Positions 9,163-18,106 of a stretch of DNA of 64,000 bases are shown here, piece after piece. The notes below the pieces were generated by a model. The model did not search any database. It saw only the letters and a program-made list of their open reading frames with translations, and had not been told where the DNA came from. This stretch comes from Pinirhizobacter soli. GTDB lineage: Bacteria; Pseudomonadota; Gammaproteobacteria; Xanthomonadales; Rhodanobacteraceae. Positions within the stretch are counted from its first letter, which is position 1; the number at the start of each line of letters is the position of its first letter. The translations under genes were made by a program, and so were the position numbers. The DNA lies in contig NZ_JADZLQ010000002.1 in assembly GCF_015905305.1 (NCBI RefSeq), positions 372,001 to 436,000 of the forward strand, written 5' to 3'.

Positions 9163-9792
9163 ATGAACGGACCGGCCCTGGCCTCGCGCCTGCGGGAAAT
9201 GTTTGCCAGCCACGACGTGGAGTTGGAAGACGACGAAGAAGACTGGCTGGTGACCGATGGCGATTTTCCCGCCATCCGCGCCACCTGGCACGCCGGCCGC
9301 GGCGACGAGCCCGGCCACCTGGACATCGACGTGGTGCCGGCCGAGGAGCGCACGATCGAGTTGTCCTATCCCGGCTACGGCGAGCGCGGCTGCCGAGACG
9401 CGCTGGATGATTTCGAGCGGCAGGCGCTGTATCCGTTGCTCGCCGCCTGCTGGTATGTCACCGATGATCGCAAGCTCGATGTTGGCAGCTTTGACAGCGG
9501 CCTGAACACCTGGGACGTGTTCTCCGGCAAGCCGGGCCTGCGTGGCGTGGCCGATATTCCTGCCAGTGTGCGCGATGCCGTGCATGCTGCGTTGCGCACT
9601 CAATCGCTCACCGCGGAACTGCACTGGGTCAACCTGTTCCACGCCCGCGACGCCGACGGCAACGAACGCGCCCTGGCTACGCTGGACAACCAGCCATGGG
9701 GCGCGGGTGTCACCGCCTTGTCATCGGGGGACTGGCCGCAGGCCGAGAACTCCGCGCGGTGGCTGCTGCTGGTGGACGTTCGCGACTATTAA
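9163..9792 (+). CDS. Conserved hypothetical, DUF6348-like
   Basis: A 209-residue acidic cytoplasmic protein with no signal peptide or membrane segment. A GAGGAG ribosome-binding site at 9151-9156 points to the ATG at 9163, ten bases after the preceding gene. Visible segments are WLVTDGDFPAIRATWH near residue 25, IELSYPGYGERGCRDALDDFERQALYPLLAA, and ELHWVNLFHARDADG near the C-terminus. The pattern resembles DUF6348 as I remember it, with moderate certainty. Function is unknown; probably co-transcribed with the TraB/GumN-type gene. Confidence 0.65.
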   Translation: MNGPALASRLREMFASHDVELEDDEEDWLVTDGDFPAIRATWHAGRGDEPGHLDIDVVPAEERTIELSYPGYGERGCRDALDDFERQALYPLLAACWYVTDDRKLDVGSFDSGLNTWDVFSGKPGLRGVADIPASVRDAVHAALRTQSLTAELHWVNLFHARDADGNERALATLDNQPWGAGVTALSSGDWPQAENSARWLLLVDVRDY

Positions 9793-9886
9793 GAAATCGT
9801 GCAGCGTTGCCGATGGTGCGGCGCGGAACGTAGTGCAGCGACGACGGGCGTAGGATGGATTTCCCTTGCCCCCGAAGGACGCCGCC

Positions 9887-11407
9887 ATGACCAAGCTCGA
9901 ACAACACCATCTGGAAACCCACGTGCCCTTCAAGGCACGCTACGGCAATTTCATCGGCGGCAAGTGGGTGGAGCCCGCCGGGGGACGTTATTTCGAAAAC
10001 ATCACCCCGGTCACCGGCAAAGCCTTCTGCGAAATTCCCCGTTCAGATAAAGACGACATCGAGGCTGCACTCGATGCCGCGCACGCGGCCAAGGATGCAT
10101 GGGGCCGAACCTCGGTGGCCGACCGCGCGCGCATCCTGAACCTGATCGCCGACCGCATGGAGGCGAACCTGGAGATGCTCGCCCATGCCGAGACCTGGGA
10201 CAACGGCAAGCCGCTGCGCGAAACGCTGGCCGCGGACCTCCCCCTGGCGGTCGACCATTTCCGCTACTTCGCTTCCTGCATCCGTGCGCAGGAAGGCTCC
10301 ATCGGCGAAATCGACCAAGACACGGTGAGCTACCAGATCCACGAACCCCTGGGCGTGGTGGGACAGATCATCCCGTGGAACTTCCCGCTGCTGATGGCCA
10401 CGTGGAAAATGGCGCCCGCCCTTGCCGCGGGCAATTGCGTGGTACTCAAGCCCGCCGAGCAGACACCGGTCAGCATCCTGGTGTGGGCGGAACTGGTGGG
10501 CGACCTGTTGCCACCGGGCGTACTGAACATCGTCAACGGCTTCGGGCTTGAAGCGGGCAAGCCGCTGGCTTCGAATCCGCGCATCGCCAAGATCGCCTTC
10601 ACCGGCGAGACCACCACAGGCCGGCTGATCATGCAGTATGCCAGCCAGAACCTCATCCCCGTGACCCTGGAACTGGGCGGCAAGTCGCCAAATATCTTCT
10701 TCGCCGATGTCATGGACCACGACGATGCCTTCTTCGACAAGGCGCTGGAAGGCTTCGCGATGTTCGCCCTGAACCAGGGCGAGGTGTGCACCTGCCCCAG
10801 CCGTGCATTGATCCAGGAGTCGATCTACGACGCCTTCATCGAACGCGCGGTCGATCGGGTGAAGAAGATCAAGATGGGCAATCCCTTCGACAAATCCACC
10901 ATGATCGGTGCGCAGGCTTCCAGTGAACAGATGGAAAAAATACTCTCCTACATCGACATCGGCAAACAGGAGGGCGCGCAGGTGCTTACCGGCGGCGGCC
11001 GCGCCAGCCACGATGGTGATCTGAAGGACGGCTATTACATCGAGCCCACGGTATTCAAGGGCCACAACAAGATGCGCATCTTCCAGGAGGAAATCTTCGG
11101 CCCGGTGCTTTCGGTCACCACGTTCAAGGATCAGGACGAAGCCCTTTCCATCGCCAACGATACGCTCTATGGCCTGGGCGCAGGCGTCTGGAGCCGCGAA
11201 GCCAACACCTGCTACCGAATGGGCCGCGGGATCCAGGCAGGCCGCGTGTGGACCAACTGCTATCACGCGTACCCCGCCCACGCGGCCTTCGGTGGTTACA
11301 AGCAATCGGGCATCGGCCGCGAGACGCACAAGATGATGCTCGACCATTACCAGCAGACGAAGAACCTCCTGGTGAGCTACTCGCCCAACAAGCTTGGATT
11401 CTTCTAA
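9887..11407 (+). CDS. NAD-dependent aldehyde dehydrogenase (ExaC/AcoD type)
   Basis: It oxidises short aliphatic aldehydes such as acetaldehyde to the acid, using NAD, in the cytoplasm. The protein has 506 residues, as expected. [12 protein letters not shown] (around 160) belongs to the Rossmann fold, [13 protein letters not shown] holds the general-base Glu, and [11 protein letters not shown] holds the catalytic Cys in the double-Cys context typical of the AcoD/ExaC group. [25 protein letters not shown] is the C-terminal signature. AAGGA upstream supports the ATG at 9887. The DUF779 gene follows after 16 bases. In this window it is also a plausible consumer of acetaldehyde from EutBC, although it lies 11 kb away. 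Confidence 0.92.
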   Translation: MTKLEQHHLETHVPFKARYGNFIGGKWVEPAGGRYFENITPVTGKAFCEIPRSDKDDIEAALDAAHAAKDAWGRTSVADRARILNLIADRMEANLEMLAHAETWDNGKPLRETLAADLPLAVDHFRYFASCIRAQEGSIGEIDQDTVSYQIHEPLGVVGQIIPWNFPLLMATWKMAPALAAGNCVVLKPAEQTPVSILVWAELVGDLLPPGVLNIVNGFGLEAGKPLASNPRIAKIAFTGETTTGRLIMQYASQNLIPVTLELGGKSPNIFFADVMDHDDAFFDKALEGFAMFALNQGEVCTCPSRALIQESIYDAFIERAVDRVKKIKMGNPFDKSTMIGAQASSEQMEKILSYIDIGKQEGAQVLTGGGRASHDGDLKDGYYIEPTVFKGHNKMRIFQEEIFGPVLSVTTFKDQDEALSIANDTLYGLGAGVWSREANTCYRMGRGIQAGRVWTNCYHAYPAHAAFGGYKQSGIGRETHKMMLDHYQQTKNLLVSYSPNKLGFF

Positions 11408-11423
11408 GGGGGAATTCCAACCG

Positions 11424-11813
11424 ATGGACAGCACCGTCGCCGAACAGGTCATTGCCACGCCCGCCGCGGAAGCCTTGATCGAATCGCTGCGCCAGCGGCA
11501 CGGCCCGGTGCTGTTCCATCAGTCCGGTGGCTGTTGCGACGGTTCCTCGCCGATGTGCTATCCGCAGGACGACTTCATCGTCGGCGACCGCGATGTTCGG
11601 CTCGGCGAGATTGCCGGCGCGCCGTTCTACATCAGCCCATCGCAATTTGAGTACTGGAAGCACACCCAGCTCATCATCGACGTCGTGCCTGGACGCGGTG
11701 GCATGTTCTCGCTGGAGAATGGCGAAGGGGTGAGGTTCCTCACCCGCTCGCGCCTGTTCGGCGACGACGAGGTCAATAGCCTCATCGCCGCCGGACGCTT
11801 CGGCAAGGCTTAA
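11424..11813 (+). CDS. DUF779-domain protein, aldehyde dehydrogenase partner
   Basis: A 129-residue protein with the DUF779 signature LFHQSGGCCDGSSPMCYP (about 37-54), whose three Cys residues suggest metal binding. The family is regularly encoded directly after ExaC/AcoD-type aldehyde dehydrogenases, as here. Its biochemical role is not established. The ATG at 11424 follows an AAGGGGGA sequence. The stop codon overlaps the stop of the convergent cytochrome gene. Confidence 0.88.
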   Translation: MDSTVAEQVIATPAAEALIESLRQRHGPVLFHQSGGCCDGSSPMCYPQDDFIVGDRDVRLGEIAGAPFYISPSQFEYWKHTQLIIDVVPGRGGMFSLENGEGVRFLTRSRLFGDDEVNSLIAAGRFGKA

Positions 11814-12349
11814 CCCGCCGGGTTCTTGCCGAACAACATGCTGGCCAGCACGCCATCCTTGCGTACCAGGTGGTGGAACAGCGCCGCACCAAGATGGGCC
11901 AGGTAGGTGAAGAACAGCAGGTAGGCACCAAACCCGTGCGCGTCGCGCAGGAAAGTGTAGAGCGCCAGATTGTGCGGGGCGATCGGCGGCAGGTGCACGT
12001 GCGGTGCAAGCTGGATCGGATATCCCGCCGCCGATAGCGTCGACCAGCCCAGCAGCGGCAGGAAGAACATCAACGCGTACAGCAGCCAGTGCGAGAGCGT
12101 GGCTGCATGGCGCATCCAGGCCGGCATGTCCGCAGGCAACGGCGGCGGCTTGTGGACCAGGCGCACGATCAGCCGGATGATCACCAGCACGAAGATGGTG
12201 AAACCCAGCGGCTTGTGGATGGCAAAAAGCCACTCGTGGGTGCGGCTGACCGTCGACACCATGCCGGCACCGATGAACAGCATCGCGATCACCAGCACCG
12301 CCATCAGCCAGTGCAGGATACGGGCGGGAAGCCAGAAGCGCTCGGTCAT
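11810..12349 (-). CDS. Cytochrome b561-family membrane protein
   Basis: A 179-residue protein of the inner membrane with four predicted helices. Histidines in the helices (RILHWLMA, EWLFAIHKPLGF, ATLSHWLLYALMF, LRDAHGFGAYLLFFTYLAHLGAALFHH) fit di-haem binding by the bacterial b561 family, which passes electrons between the quinone pool and a partner. Its ATG overlaps the stop of the catalase-family gene (ATGA), so the two are translated together and the cytochrome probably supplies electrons to that peroxidase. It converges on the DUF779 gene with a four-base overlap. Confidence 0.9.
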   Translation of the reverse strand: MTERFWLPARILHWLMAVLVIAMLFIGAGMVSTVSRTHEWLFAIHKPLGFTIFVLVIIRLIVRLVHKPPPLPADMPAWMRHAATLSHWLLYALMFFLPLLGWSTLSAAGYPIQLAPHVHLPPIAPHNLALYTFLRDAHGFGAYLLFFTYLAHLGAALFHHLVRKDGVLASMLFGKNPAG

Positions 12350-13431
12350 GGCTTGTGCTCCGTGGCAAAACTAGGATGCGGGCCTTCCGCAGCGCGGCGG
12401 CGGAACGAGGATGAATACACAGCCGAGCGCGCGGCAAGCAGGGGATCGTCCGAGCCCTTGATGCCGGTAGGTAACGCCAATGGGTCGAAGTTGATGTCAC
12501 GGCAGGGACCTTCGTCCTCGGTGATGAGGTGATCGATGGTCAGTCGGCCGACCTTGACCGATTCACGATCCTCAGGCCACTGCACGGTGGCGTCGTCTGT
12601 CTTGTCACCCGGGGCAGCCAGCTGGATCGACATGTCCCAGGTGAGCGGGCCTGCGGCGGCGCGCTTGATGAGGTCGTCGAAAAGGAAGTCGCGGGGCATC
12701 TTCTCCAGGTTGCCCTTGTCCATCCACTCAGGCGTTGCCGTGGGATCGAGCGACCACCTGACAAAGCGCGTCTGGCCGTCGCCGCCGACGAAACGGAATG
12801 CATTGATCGAGTAATACCGCGTATTGACGAAGCTCGACGCCAGCGGCTGTTCCTTCAGGTAGTTGATGAAGGCCACCGTCTCCGGATGGGCGGCCATGTA
12901 TGGCCCCACCTTGGCCGGGTCCGGCTTTCCATCGGCAACGGGCGACGTGGCCTCGAGGAACGCCATGAACGCCTTGGGCGTGGCCACGGGAAACACGGCG
13001 GTGGAATCCATTGCGGTGCGCCAGACCTCGCCGTTGGGGGCGGTGATCGACAAGGCGATGGCGCGGAACACCAGGCGGCCGTCGGGTGAGTCGGGCATGC
13101 CGCCACCGGTGGAGAAGCGCCCGATCACGCGGGATTCCCCCTGGGCGAACACATTGGCCACCGAAAGCCGCGTGCCCTGCCCGTTGCCGTCGAAATGGCC
13201 GGTAAAACAGTAGCCCTTGGTATGGGCCCGGCGAAAACCCTCATGCAAGCCGTCGTGCACCTGCAGCGCGTCGGCAATCTTGCCAGGCCCCAGGCGGCCA
13301 CCGAACCATCCGCCAGCCCAGGCAAACAGCAGCAGGACGACACCGACGACGGCGGCAATGAGCGCCGCGGCACCCTTGTTCCGGCTTAACTGGCCGATGA
13401 TGGAATTCGGATCTTGGGGATTTTGAGCCAT
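12346..13431 (-). CDS. Membrane-anchored catalase-family peroxidase (SrpA-like)
   Basis: A 361-residue haem protein. One N-terminal helix (AALIAAVVGVVLLLFAWAGGWFG, about 21-43) anchors it, with the catalase-like domain on the periplasmic side. FRRAHTKGYCFTGHFDGNG near residue 67 carries the distal His, RFSTGGGMPDSPDGRLVFRAIAL follows, and AVYSSSFRRR near the end supplies a candidate proximal Tyr. At this length it is a minimal SrpA/KatA-type domain, which usually has peroxidase and little catalase activity. The annotated ATG (13429-13431) is 55 codons after the first in-frame start; the longer form would add a non-conserved leader. The cytochrome b561 gene overlaps its end. Confidence 0.87.
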   Translation of the reverse strand: MAQNPQDPNSIIGQLSRNKGAAALIAAVVGVVLLLFAWAGGWFGGRLGPGKIADALQVHDGLHEGFRRAHTKGYCFTGHFDGNGQGTRLSVANVFAQGESRVIGRFSTGGGMPDSPDGRLVFRAIALSITAPNGEVWRTAMDSTAVFPVATPKAFMAFLEATSPVADGKPDPAKVGPYMAAHPETVAFINYLKEQPLASSFVNTRYYSINAFRFVGGDGQTRFVRWSLDPTATPEWMDKGNLEKMPRDFLFDDLIKRAAAGPLTWDMSIQLAAPGDKTDDATVQWPEDRESVKVGRLTIDHLITEDEGPCRDINFDPLALPTGIKGSDDPLLAARSAVYSSSFRRRAAEGPHPSFATEHKP

Positions 13432-13549
13432 GGGGATGCCTTTGCGATAAACCGTGTAAGCAGAACCGGCCTGGACCGGTTTCATTGCATGGACGGGAGG
13501 ATCGCGCGCATGATGCGCTCGGCCGTTCCCACCCCACGAGGAACCATCG

Positions 13550-14296
13550 ATGAAGACAAAAGCCCTGCTTGCCGCGTTGATTCTGGCGGTTCCCACCGCC
13601 TACGCCGCCACGCCCTCTGCCTATGTATCTACTGCCGTGCAATCGTCTGCGCGCCCGGCCGAAGATACCGCGCGCGATGCTGCCCGCCATCCGGCGGAAC
13701 TGGTCGCCTTCGCCGGCATCAAGCCAGGCGACACCGTGGCTGACCTCATGCCCGGTGGCGGTTACTTTACGCGCATTTTCAGCGGCGTGGTGGGGGCCAA
13801 CGGCCATGTCTATGCTGTGGTTCCTTCCGAATTCGTCCAGAAGAACCCCAAGGCCACCGACAAGGTCACAGCCCTTGCCGCGGAGAAGGATTTCACCAAT
13901 GTGAGCGTGGTGACGGCACCGCTGGCCGGCATCGCCACCGACAAACCGCTTGACGTGGCCTGGACCAGCGACAACTACCACGACGCCACCGGTTTCTTCG
14001 GCAAGGACCAGGCCCTGGCCATGGACAAGGCCGTCTTCAAGGCGCTCAAGCCCGGCGGCGTGTTCATCGTGATCGACCATGTCGCGCAGACTGGCAGCGG
14101 CGACAGCGCCACCACCACCTTGCACCGCATCGATCCGGCCCTGGTACTTGAGCAGGCCAAGGCCGCCGGATTCACCCTGGAAGGAAAATCACAGGTGCTG
14201 GCCAACGCCGCCGACACCCACGAGAAGAAAGTGTTCGACGAAACCATCCGGGGCCACACCGATCAGTTCGTCTTCAAGTTCCGCAAGCCCAAGTAA
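13550..14296 (+). CDS. Exported class I methyltransferase-like protein
   Basis: A 248-residue protein with a signal peptide (KTKALLAALILAVPTAYAA) followed by a Rossmann-like methyltransferase domain: GDTVADLMPGGGYFTRIFSGVVG is motif I, LDVAWTSDNYHD lies in the motif II region, and ALKPGGVFIVIDH is motif III. The family is a known group of predicted methyltransferases with leader peptides. Its substrate is unknown. Export is odd because S-adenosylmethionine is cytoplasmic. The gene ends directly against the stop of cysA on the other strand. Confidence 0.8.
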   Translation: MKTKALLAALILAVPTAYAATPSAYVSTAVQSSARPAEDTARDAARHPAELVAFAGIKPGDTVADLMPGGGYFTRIFSGVVGANGHVYAVVPSEFVQKNPKATDKVTALAAEKDFTNVSVVTAPLAGIATDKPLDVAWTSDNYHDATGFFGKDQALAMDKAVFKALKPGGVFIVIDHVAQTGSGDSATTTLHRIDPALVLEQAKAAGFTLEGKSQVLANAADTHEKKVFDETIRGHTDQFVFKFRKPK

Positions 14297-15379
14297 TCAA
14301 GGCCCGGCGCCGGCCTGCCACGACCACCGTGCGTTTTCGCCGGCGAACAGTACCGAGCGCGCAGGTGACACACTCACCTGCGCGCCCACGGCAAGGTTCC
14401 GCCGTGCCAGGTCCTCGCTGGCGACATCCGCCTCCAGCGTGCCCACGCCGCTCACGTCCAGGTCCAGGTGGGCGATGCTGCCTGCAAGATAGACATGCCG
14501 AACCACTCCCTGCCACGGCGCGTCCTGTGCTCCGATTTCCAGGTGCTCAGGCCTGATGTACGCCGTGGCATGAGGATAGTGGCCGTGCCAAGGTTCGTCC
14601 CGTGGCACCCAGCCGGCGGCGCTTAAGCCCCCCGTGCCGCGCCGCATCGCCACCCGGTTTACCCGCCCGATGAATTCGCACACGAACGGCGTAGCGGGCT
14701 CGAAATAGACTTCCTCGGGCGTGCCGACCTGCTCTATCACACCGTTGTTCATCACCGCGACGCGATCGGCCAGTTCCAGGGCTTCTTCCTGGTCGTGCGT
14801 TACCAGCACGGTGCTGAGCCCCAACTCTTCCTGCAATTCGCGTAGCCAGCGGCGCAGGCCCGTGCGCACCTGGGCATCGAGCGCGCCGAAGGGTTCGTCC
14901 AGCAACAATAATTGCGGCTCCACCGCCAGCGCGCGTGCCAGCGCCACCCGCTGCCGCTGGCCACCGGACAGCTGCGCGGGATAACGATTGCCAAAGCCAT
15001 CCAGTCGCACTCGTAAAAGCAGTTCAGACACGCGCGAAGCGATCTGTGCACGTTTAGGCCGCAGGCGCCACGGTCGCACGCGCAATCCAAAGGCGATGTT
15101 CTCGGCCACCGTCATGTGCCGGAACAGCGCGTAGTGCTGGAACACCAGGCCGACACGGCGCTTGCGGGCGTCGGTAGCGAGAAAATCATCGCCATCGAGC
15201 GACACCGTGCCCACGTCGGGATAGTCCAGGCCCGCCAGGATACGCAGCAAGGTGGTCTTGCCGGAGCCTGAAGGTCCAAGCAAGGCTACGAACTCGCCGG
15301 GTTTTACCTCGAGGCTTACCTGGGCAAGCGCCACCGTATCGCCGAAGCGCCGGCCGATGGATTGGATGGACAGCGTCAT
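14297..15379 (-). CDS. cysA: Sulfate/thiosulfate importer, ATP-binding subunit
   Basis: The 360-residue ATPase powers sulfate import at the cytoplasmic face. Walker [10 protein letters not shown] (about 35-43), signature [15 protein letters not shown], Walker [13 protein letters not shown] and the H-loop [11 protein letters not shown] are intact. A C-terminal regulatory/TOBE region follows, where [10 protein letters not shown] is the usual conserved element. It is the last gene of sbp-cysT-cysW-cysA, and its ATG overlaps the cysW stop by four bases. Confidence 0.93.
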   Translation of the reverse strand: MTLSIQSIGRRFGDTVALAQVSLEVKPGEFVALLGPSGSGKTTLLRILAGLDYPDVGTVSLDGDDFLATDARKRRVGLVFQHYALFRHMTVAENIAFGLRVRPWRLRPKRAQIASRVSELLLRVRLDGFGNRYPAQLSGGQRQRVALARALAVEPQLLLLDEPFGALDAQVRTGLRRWLRELQEELGLSTVLVTHDQEEALELADRVAVMNNGVIEQVGTPEEVYFEPATPFVCEFIGRVNRVAMRRGTGGLSAAGWVPRDEPWHGHYPHATAYIRPEHLEIGAQDAPWQGVVRHVYLAGSIAHLDLDVSGVGTLEADVASEDLARRNLAVGAQVSVSPARSVLFAGENARWSWQAGAGP

Positions 15380-16209
15380 CGGTGGATGCCTCCCGCTGCC
15401 AGCTCATGGCGATAACGCCATTCCATCAGCGCCTTGAAAGCAAGCGTCAACACCGCGAGCAAGGCCAGCAATGATGCCACGGCAAACGCGCCGACATAGT
15501 CGTATTCGTTGTAGCGCATTTCCACTTCCAGCGGCATGGTGGTGGTGAGGTTGCGGATATGGCCCGAGACCACCGACACCGCGCCGAACTCGCCCATGGC
15601 GCGGGCGTTGCAAAGCAATACGCCATACAAAAGCGCCCAGCGGATGTTGGGCAAGGTGACACGGAAGAACATCTGCCAGCTGCCCGCGCCCAGCACCCTG
15701 GCCGCCTCTTCTTCCTCGCTGCCCTGTGCCTGCATCAACGGGATAAGTTCGCGCGCAATGAACGGCAAGGTTATGAACACCGTGGCCAGCACCAGGCCCG
15801 GCACGGCGAAAATCACGCCCAGGTTCCGTTCGATCAGCCATGGGCCGAACCAGCCCTGGGCGCCGAACAGCAGCACGAAGGCCATGCCCGATATCACCGG
15901 CGATACCGAGAACGGCAGGTCGATAAACGCTCCGAGCAACGCCTTGCCGCGAAACTCGAAACGCGCCATCAGCCATGCCGCCGTCACGCCGAACACCATG
16001 TTCACCGGCACCGCGATCACCGCCACCAGCAGCGTAAGCCAGATCGCCGACCGGGCCTCGGCCTGGTGGAATACGCGGGTGAACGCATGCAGGCCTTGCT
16101 TGAAGGCCTCCGAGAACACCACGGCCAGCGGCAACAGCAGGAACACCGTGAGCACGGCCACGCTCGTGAGGATCATCAGCACGCGCACCACCGATGCCCG
16201 GGTTGTCAT
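15376..16209 (-). CDS. cysW: Sulfate ABC transporter permease CysW
   Basis: A 277-residue inner-membrane permease with six predicted helices. [23 protein letters not shown] follows helix 1 and fits CysW. The coupling motif [25 protein letters not shown] contacts Cys[27 protein letters not shown] is the CysW-specific sulfate-channel region. It overlaps its neighbours in the operon by four bases at each end, which indicates translational coupling. Confidence 0.93.
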   Translation of the reverse strand: MTTRASVVRVLMILTSVAVLTVFLLLPLAVVFSEAFKQGLHAFTRVFHQAEARSAIWLTLLVAVIAVPVNMVFGVTAAWLMARFEFRGKALLGAFIDLPFSVSPVISGMAFVLLFGAQGWFGPWLIERNLGVIFAVPGLVLATVFITLPFIARELIPLMQAQGSEEEEAARVLGAGSWQMFFRVTLPNIRWALLYGVLLCNARAMGEFGAVSVVSGHIRNLTTTMPLEVEMRYNEYDYVGAFAVASLLALLAVLTLAFKALMEWRYRHELAAGGIHR

Positions 16210-17027
16210 CGCGGCAGCTCCCAGCGGCGGCTTGCACGCTGCACCAGCGATACCAGCAGCAATAGCAACAGCGACAACACCAGCATGGCCACGCCCAATG
16301 CCGCGGCACCCGCGTAGTTGAATTCCTCGAGTTTCTCCACGATCAGCAGCGGTGTGATTTCCGACAACCTGGGAATATTCCCGGCAATGAAGATCACCGA
16401 ACCGTACTCACCTACCGCCCGGGCCAGGGCCAGGCCGAACCCGGTCAACAATGTCGGCAGCAGCAGCGGTAACACCACGCGGAAGAACACCTGCCAGCGC
16501 GTGGCGCCCAGGCTTGCCGCGGCCTCTTCGACCTCGCGCTCCATCGACTCGAGCACCGGTTGCAGGGTGCGCACGACAAACGGGAAGCCGACGAACACCA
16601 TCGCCACCACGACACCGAGGGGCGCGTAGGCCACCTTGATGCCCATCGGCACCAGGTAGCGCCCCAGCCAGCCCTCGGGGGCGTAGATCGCCGTCAGTGC
16701 GATACCCGCCACCGCCGTGGGCAAGGCAAAGGGAAGGTCCACCAGCGCATCGAACAGGCGCCGTCCGGGAAACCTGTGCCGCACCAGCACCCACGCCACC
16801 AGCAATCCGGCGAGCACATTCACCGCCGCGGCAAGCATGGCGCCGCCGAAGCTCAGGCGCAGCGCGGCGAGCGTCCGTGGCGAAGAAAGCAGCGCCCACC
16901 AACCCGACGGCGCAAGCGCGCTGGACTTGAACACCAGCGCCGCCAGCGGCAGCAGGACGATCAAGCCGAGCCATGCCATCACGTAACCCAGCGACAGGCC
17001 GAAGCCGGGCAGCACGCGCCGCTTCAT
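16206..17027 (-). CDS. cysT: Sulfate ABC transporter permease CysT (CysU)
   Basis: A 273-residue permease and partner of CysW in the sulfate channel. The ATG at 17025-17027 begins MKRRVLPGFGLSLGY, the normal CysT opening. The frame continues far upstream but there only as antisense shadow of sbp. The coupling helix EREVEEAAASLGATRWQVFFRVVLP and the segment GEYGSVIFIAGNIPRLSEITPLLIVEKLEEFNYAGA are diagnostic for CysT. Four-base overlaps join it to sbp and cysW. Confidence 0.93.
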   Translation of the reverse strand: MKRRVLPGFGLSLGYVMAWLGLIVLLPLAALVFKSSALAPSGWWALLSSPRTLAALRLSFGGAMLAAAVNVLAGLLVAWVLVRHRFPGRRLFDALVDLPFALPTAVAGIALTAIYAPEGWLGRYLVPMGIKVAYAPLGVVVAMVFVGFPFVVRTLQPVLESMEREVEEAAASLGATRWQVFFRVVLPLLLPTLLTGFGLALARAVGEYGSVIFIAGNIPRLSEITPLLIVEKLEEFNYAGAAALGVAMLVLSLLLLLLVSLVQRASRRWELPR

Positions 17028-18052
17028 GGTTTGTCTCCCCGGCCCGGGCCGACCTGATCGAACAAGCCGCCATCGGCGAAGAACTTCTTTTGCGCCGCCT
17101 TCCAGTTGCCTGCGATGTCGGCAATGGTGAAGGTATTCACATCGGGGAATTCGCCCTTGTGACGCGCCGCCACCTCGGGCAGGCGCGGCCGGTAGAAGTG
17201 GCTTGCACCAATCTCCTGCCCTTCGGGGGAATAAAGAAACGCCAGGTAGGCTTCCGCGGCCTTGCGCGTGCCGTGGATGTCGACATTGGCATCCACCACC
17301 GCCACGGGTGGTTCGGCCAGGATCGACACCGACGGAATCACGATCTGGATCTTGTCGTCGCCGATGCTCTTGCGCGCCAGCAGCGCCTCGCTTTCCCAGG
17401 CGATCAGCACGTCGCCGATGCCGCGCTGGGCGAAGGTGTTGGTGGCGCCGCGCGCACCGGTATCGAGCACCGGCACGTGGCGGAACAACTGCGCCATGTA
17501 ATCGCGGGCGCTCTCGTCGCTGCCACCCGGCAAGCGCCGCGCATAACCCCATGCGGCCAGGAAGTTCCAGCGCGCCCCACCGGAGGTACGCGGGTTGGGC
17601 GTGATCACGCTGACGCCGGGGCGAATGAGGTCGGGCCAGTCGTGGATCTGCTTGGGGTTCCCCTTGCGCACCACGAAAACGATGGTGGACGTATAAGGCG
17701 ATGCGTTATACGGAAAGCGTTTCTGCCAATCCTTCGACACCAGCCCTCGGTCGGCCAGCATGTCCACGTCATAGGCCAACGCCAGCGTGACGACATCGGC
17801 AGGCAGGCCCTCGGCCACCGACCGCGCCTGCTTGCCGGAGCCGCCGTGGGACATGCCCACGGTCATCGCCTTGCCCGTCTTCTCCCGCCAATCGCGGGCG
17901 AAGGCGGCGTCGATGTCGCGGAACAGCTCGCGCGTGGGGTCGTAGGAAACGTTGAGCAGCTGCGAGGAGGGCCCGTGCGCGGAGCACGAGCCCAACAACA
18001 GCAGGAATGCCAACAACGCGAAGAGCCTTGCCAAGCAGCGTCTCCTGAACAC
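17024..18052 (-). CDS. sbp: Sulfate-binding protein, probably a lipoprotein
   Basis: The 342-residue binding protein delivers sulfate to CysTWA. LLNVSYDPTRELFRDID, SHGGSGKQARSVAEGLPADVV, TLALAYDVDMLADRG and PNPRTSGGARWNFLAAWGYA match Sbp rather than the thiosulfate-preferring CysP. The N-terminus carries a hydrophobic stretch ending in LLGSC, a plausible lipobox, so the protein may be tethered to the membrane instead of freely periplasmic as in enterobacteria. It is the first gene of the operon. No CysB-type binding site could be recognised in the short gap upstream. Confidence 0.92.
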   Translation of the reverse strand: MFRRRCLARLFALLAFLLLLGSCSAHGPSSQLLNVSYDPTRELFRDIDAAFARDWREKTGKAMTVGMSHGGSGKQARSVAEGLPADVVTLALAYDVDMLADRGLVSKDWQKRFPYNASPYTSTIVFVVRKGNPKQIHDWPDLIRPGVSVITPNPRTSGGARWNFLAAWGYARRLPGGSDESARDYMAQLFRHVPVLDTGARGATNTFAQRGIGDVLIAWESEALLARKSIGDDKIQIVIPSVSILAEPPVAVVDANVDIHGTRKAAEAYLAFLYSPEGQEIGASHFYRPRLPEVAARHKGEFPDVNTFTIADIAGNWKAAQKKFFADGGLFDQVGPGRGDKP

Positions 18053-18106
18053 CCCGCGGCGCGGCAGCCTACCTTAGCAAACCTCGCGGCGATGCAGCAA
18101 AGACGT

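Noticed and set aside
10043-11458. A 471-codon leftward frame antisense to the aldehyde dehydrogenase
   Set aside because: The dehydrogenase motifs on the plus strand are unmistakable; the antisense product shows no family.
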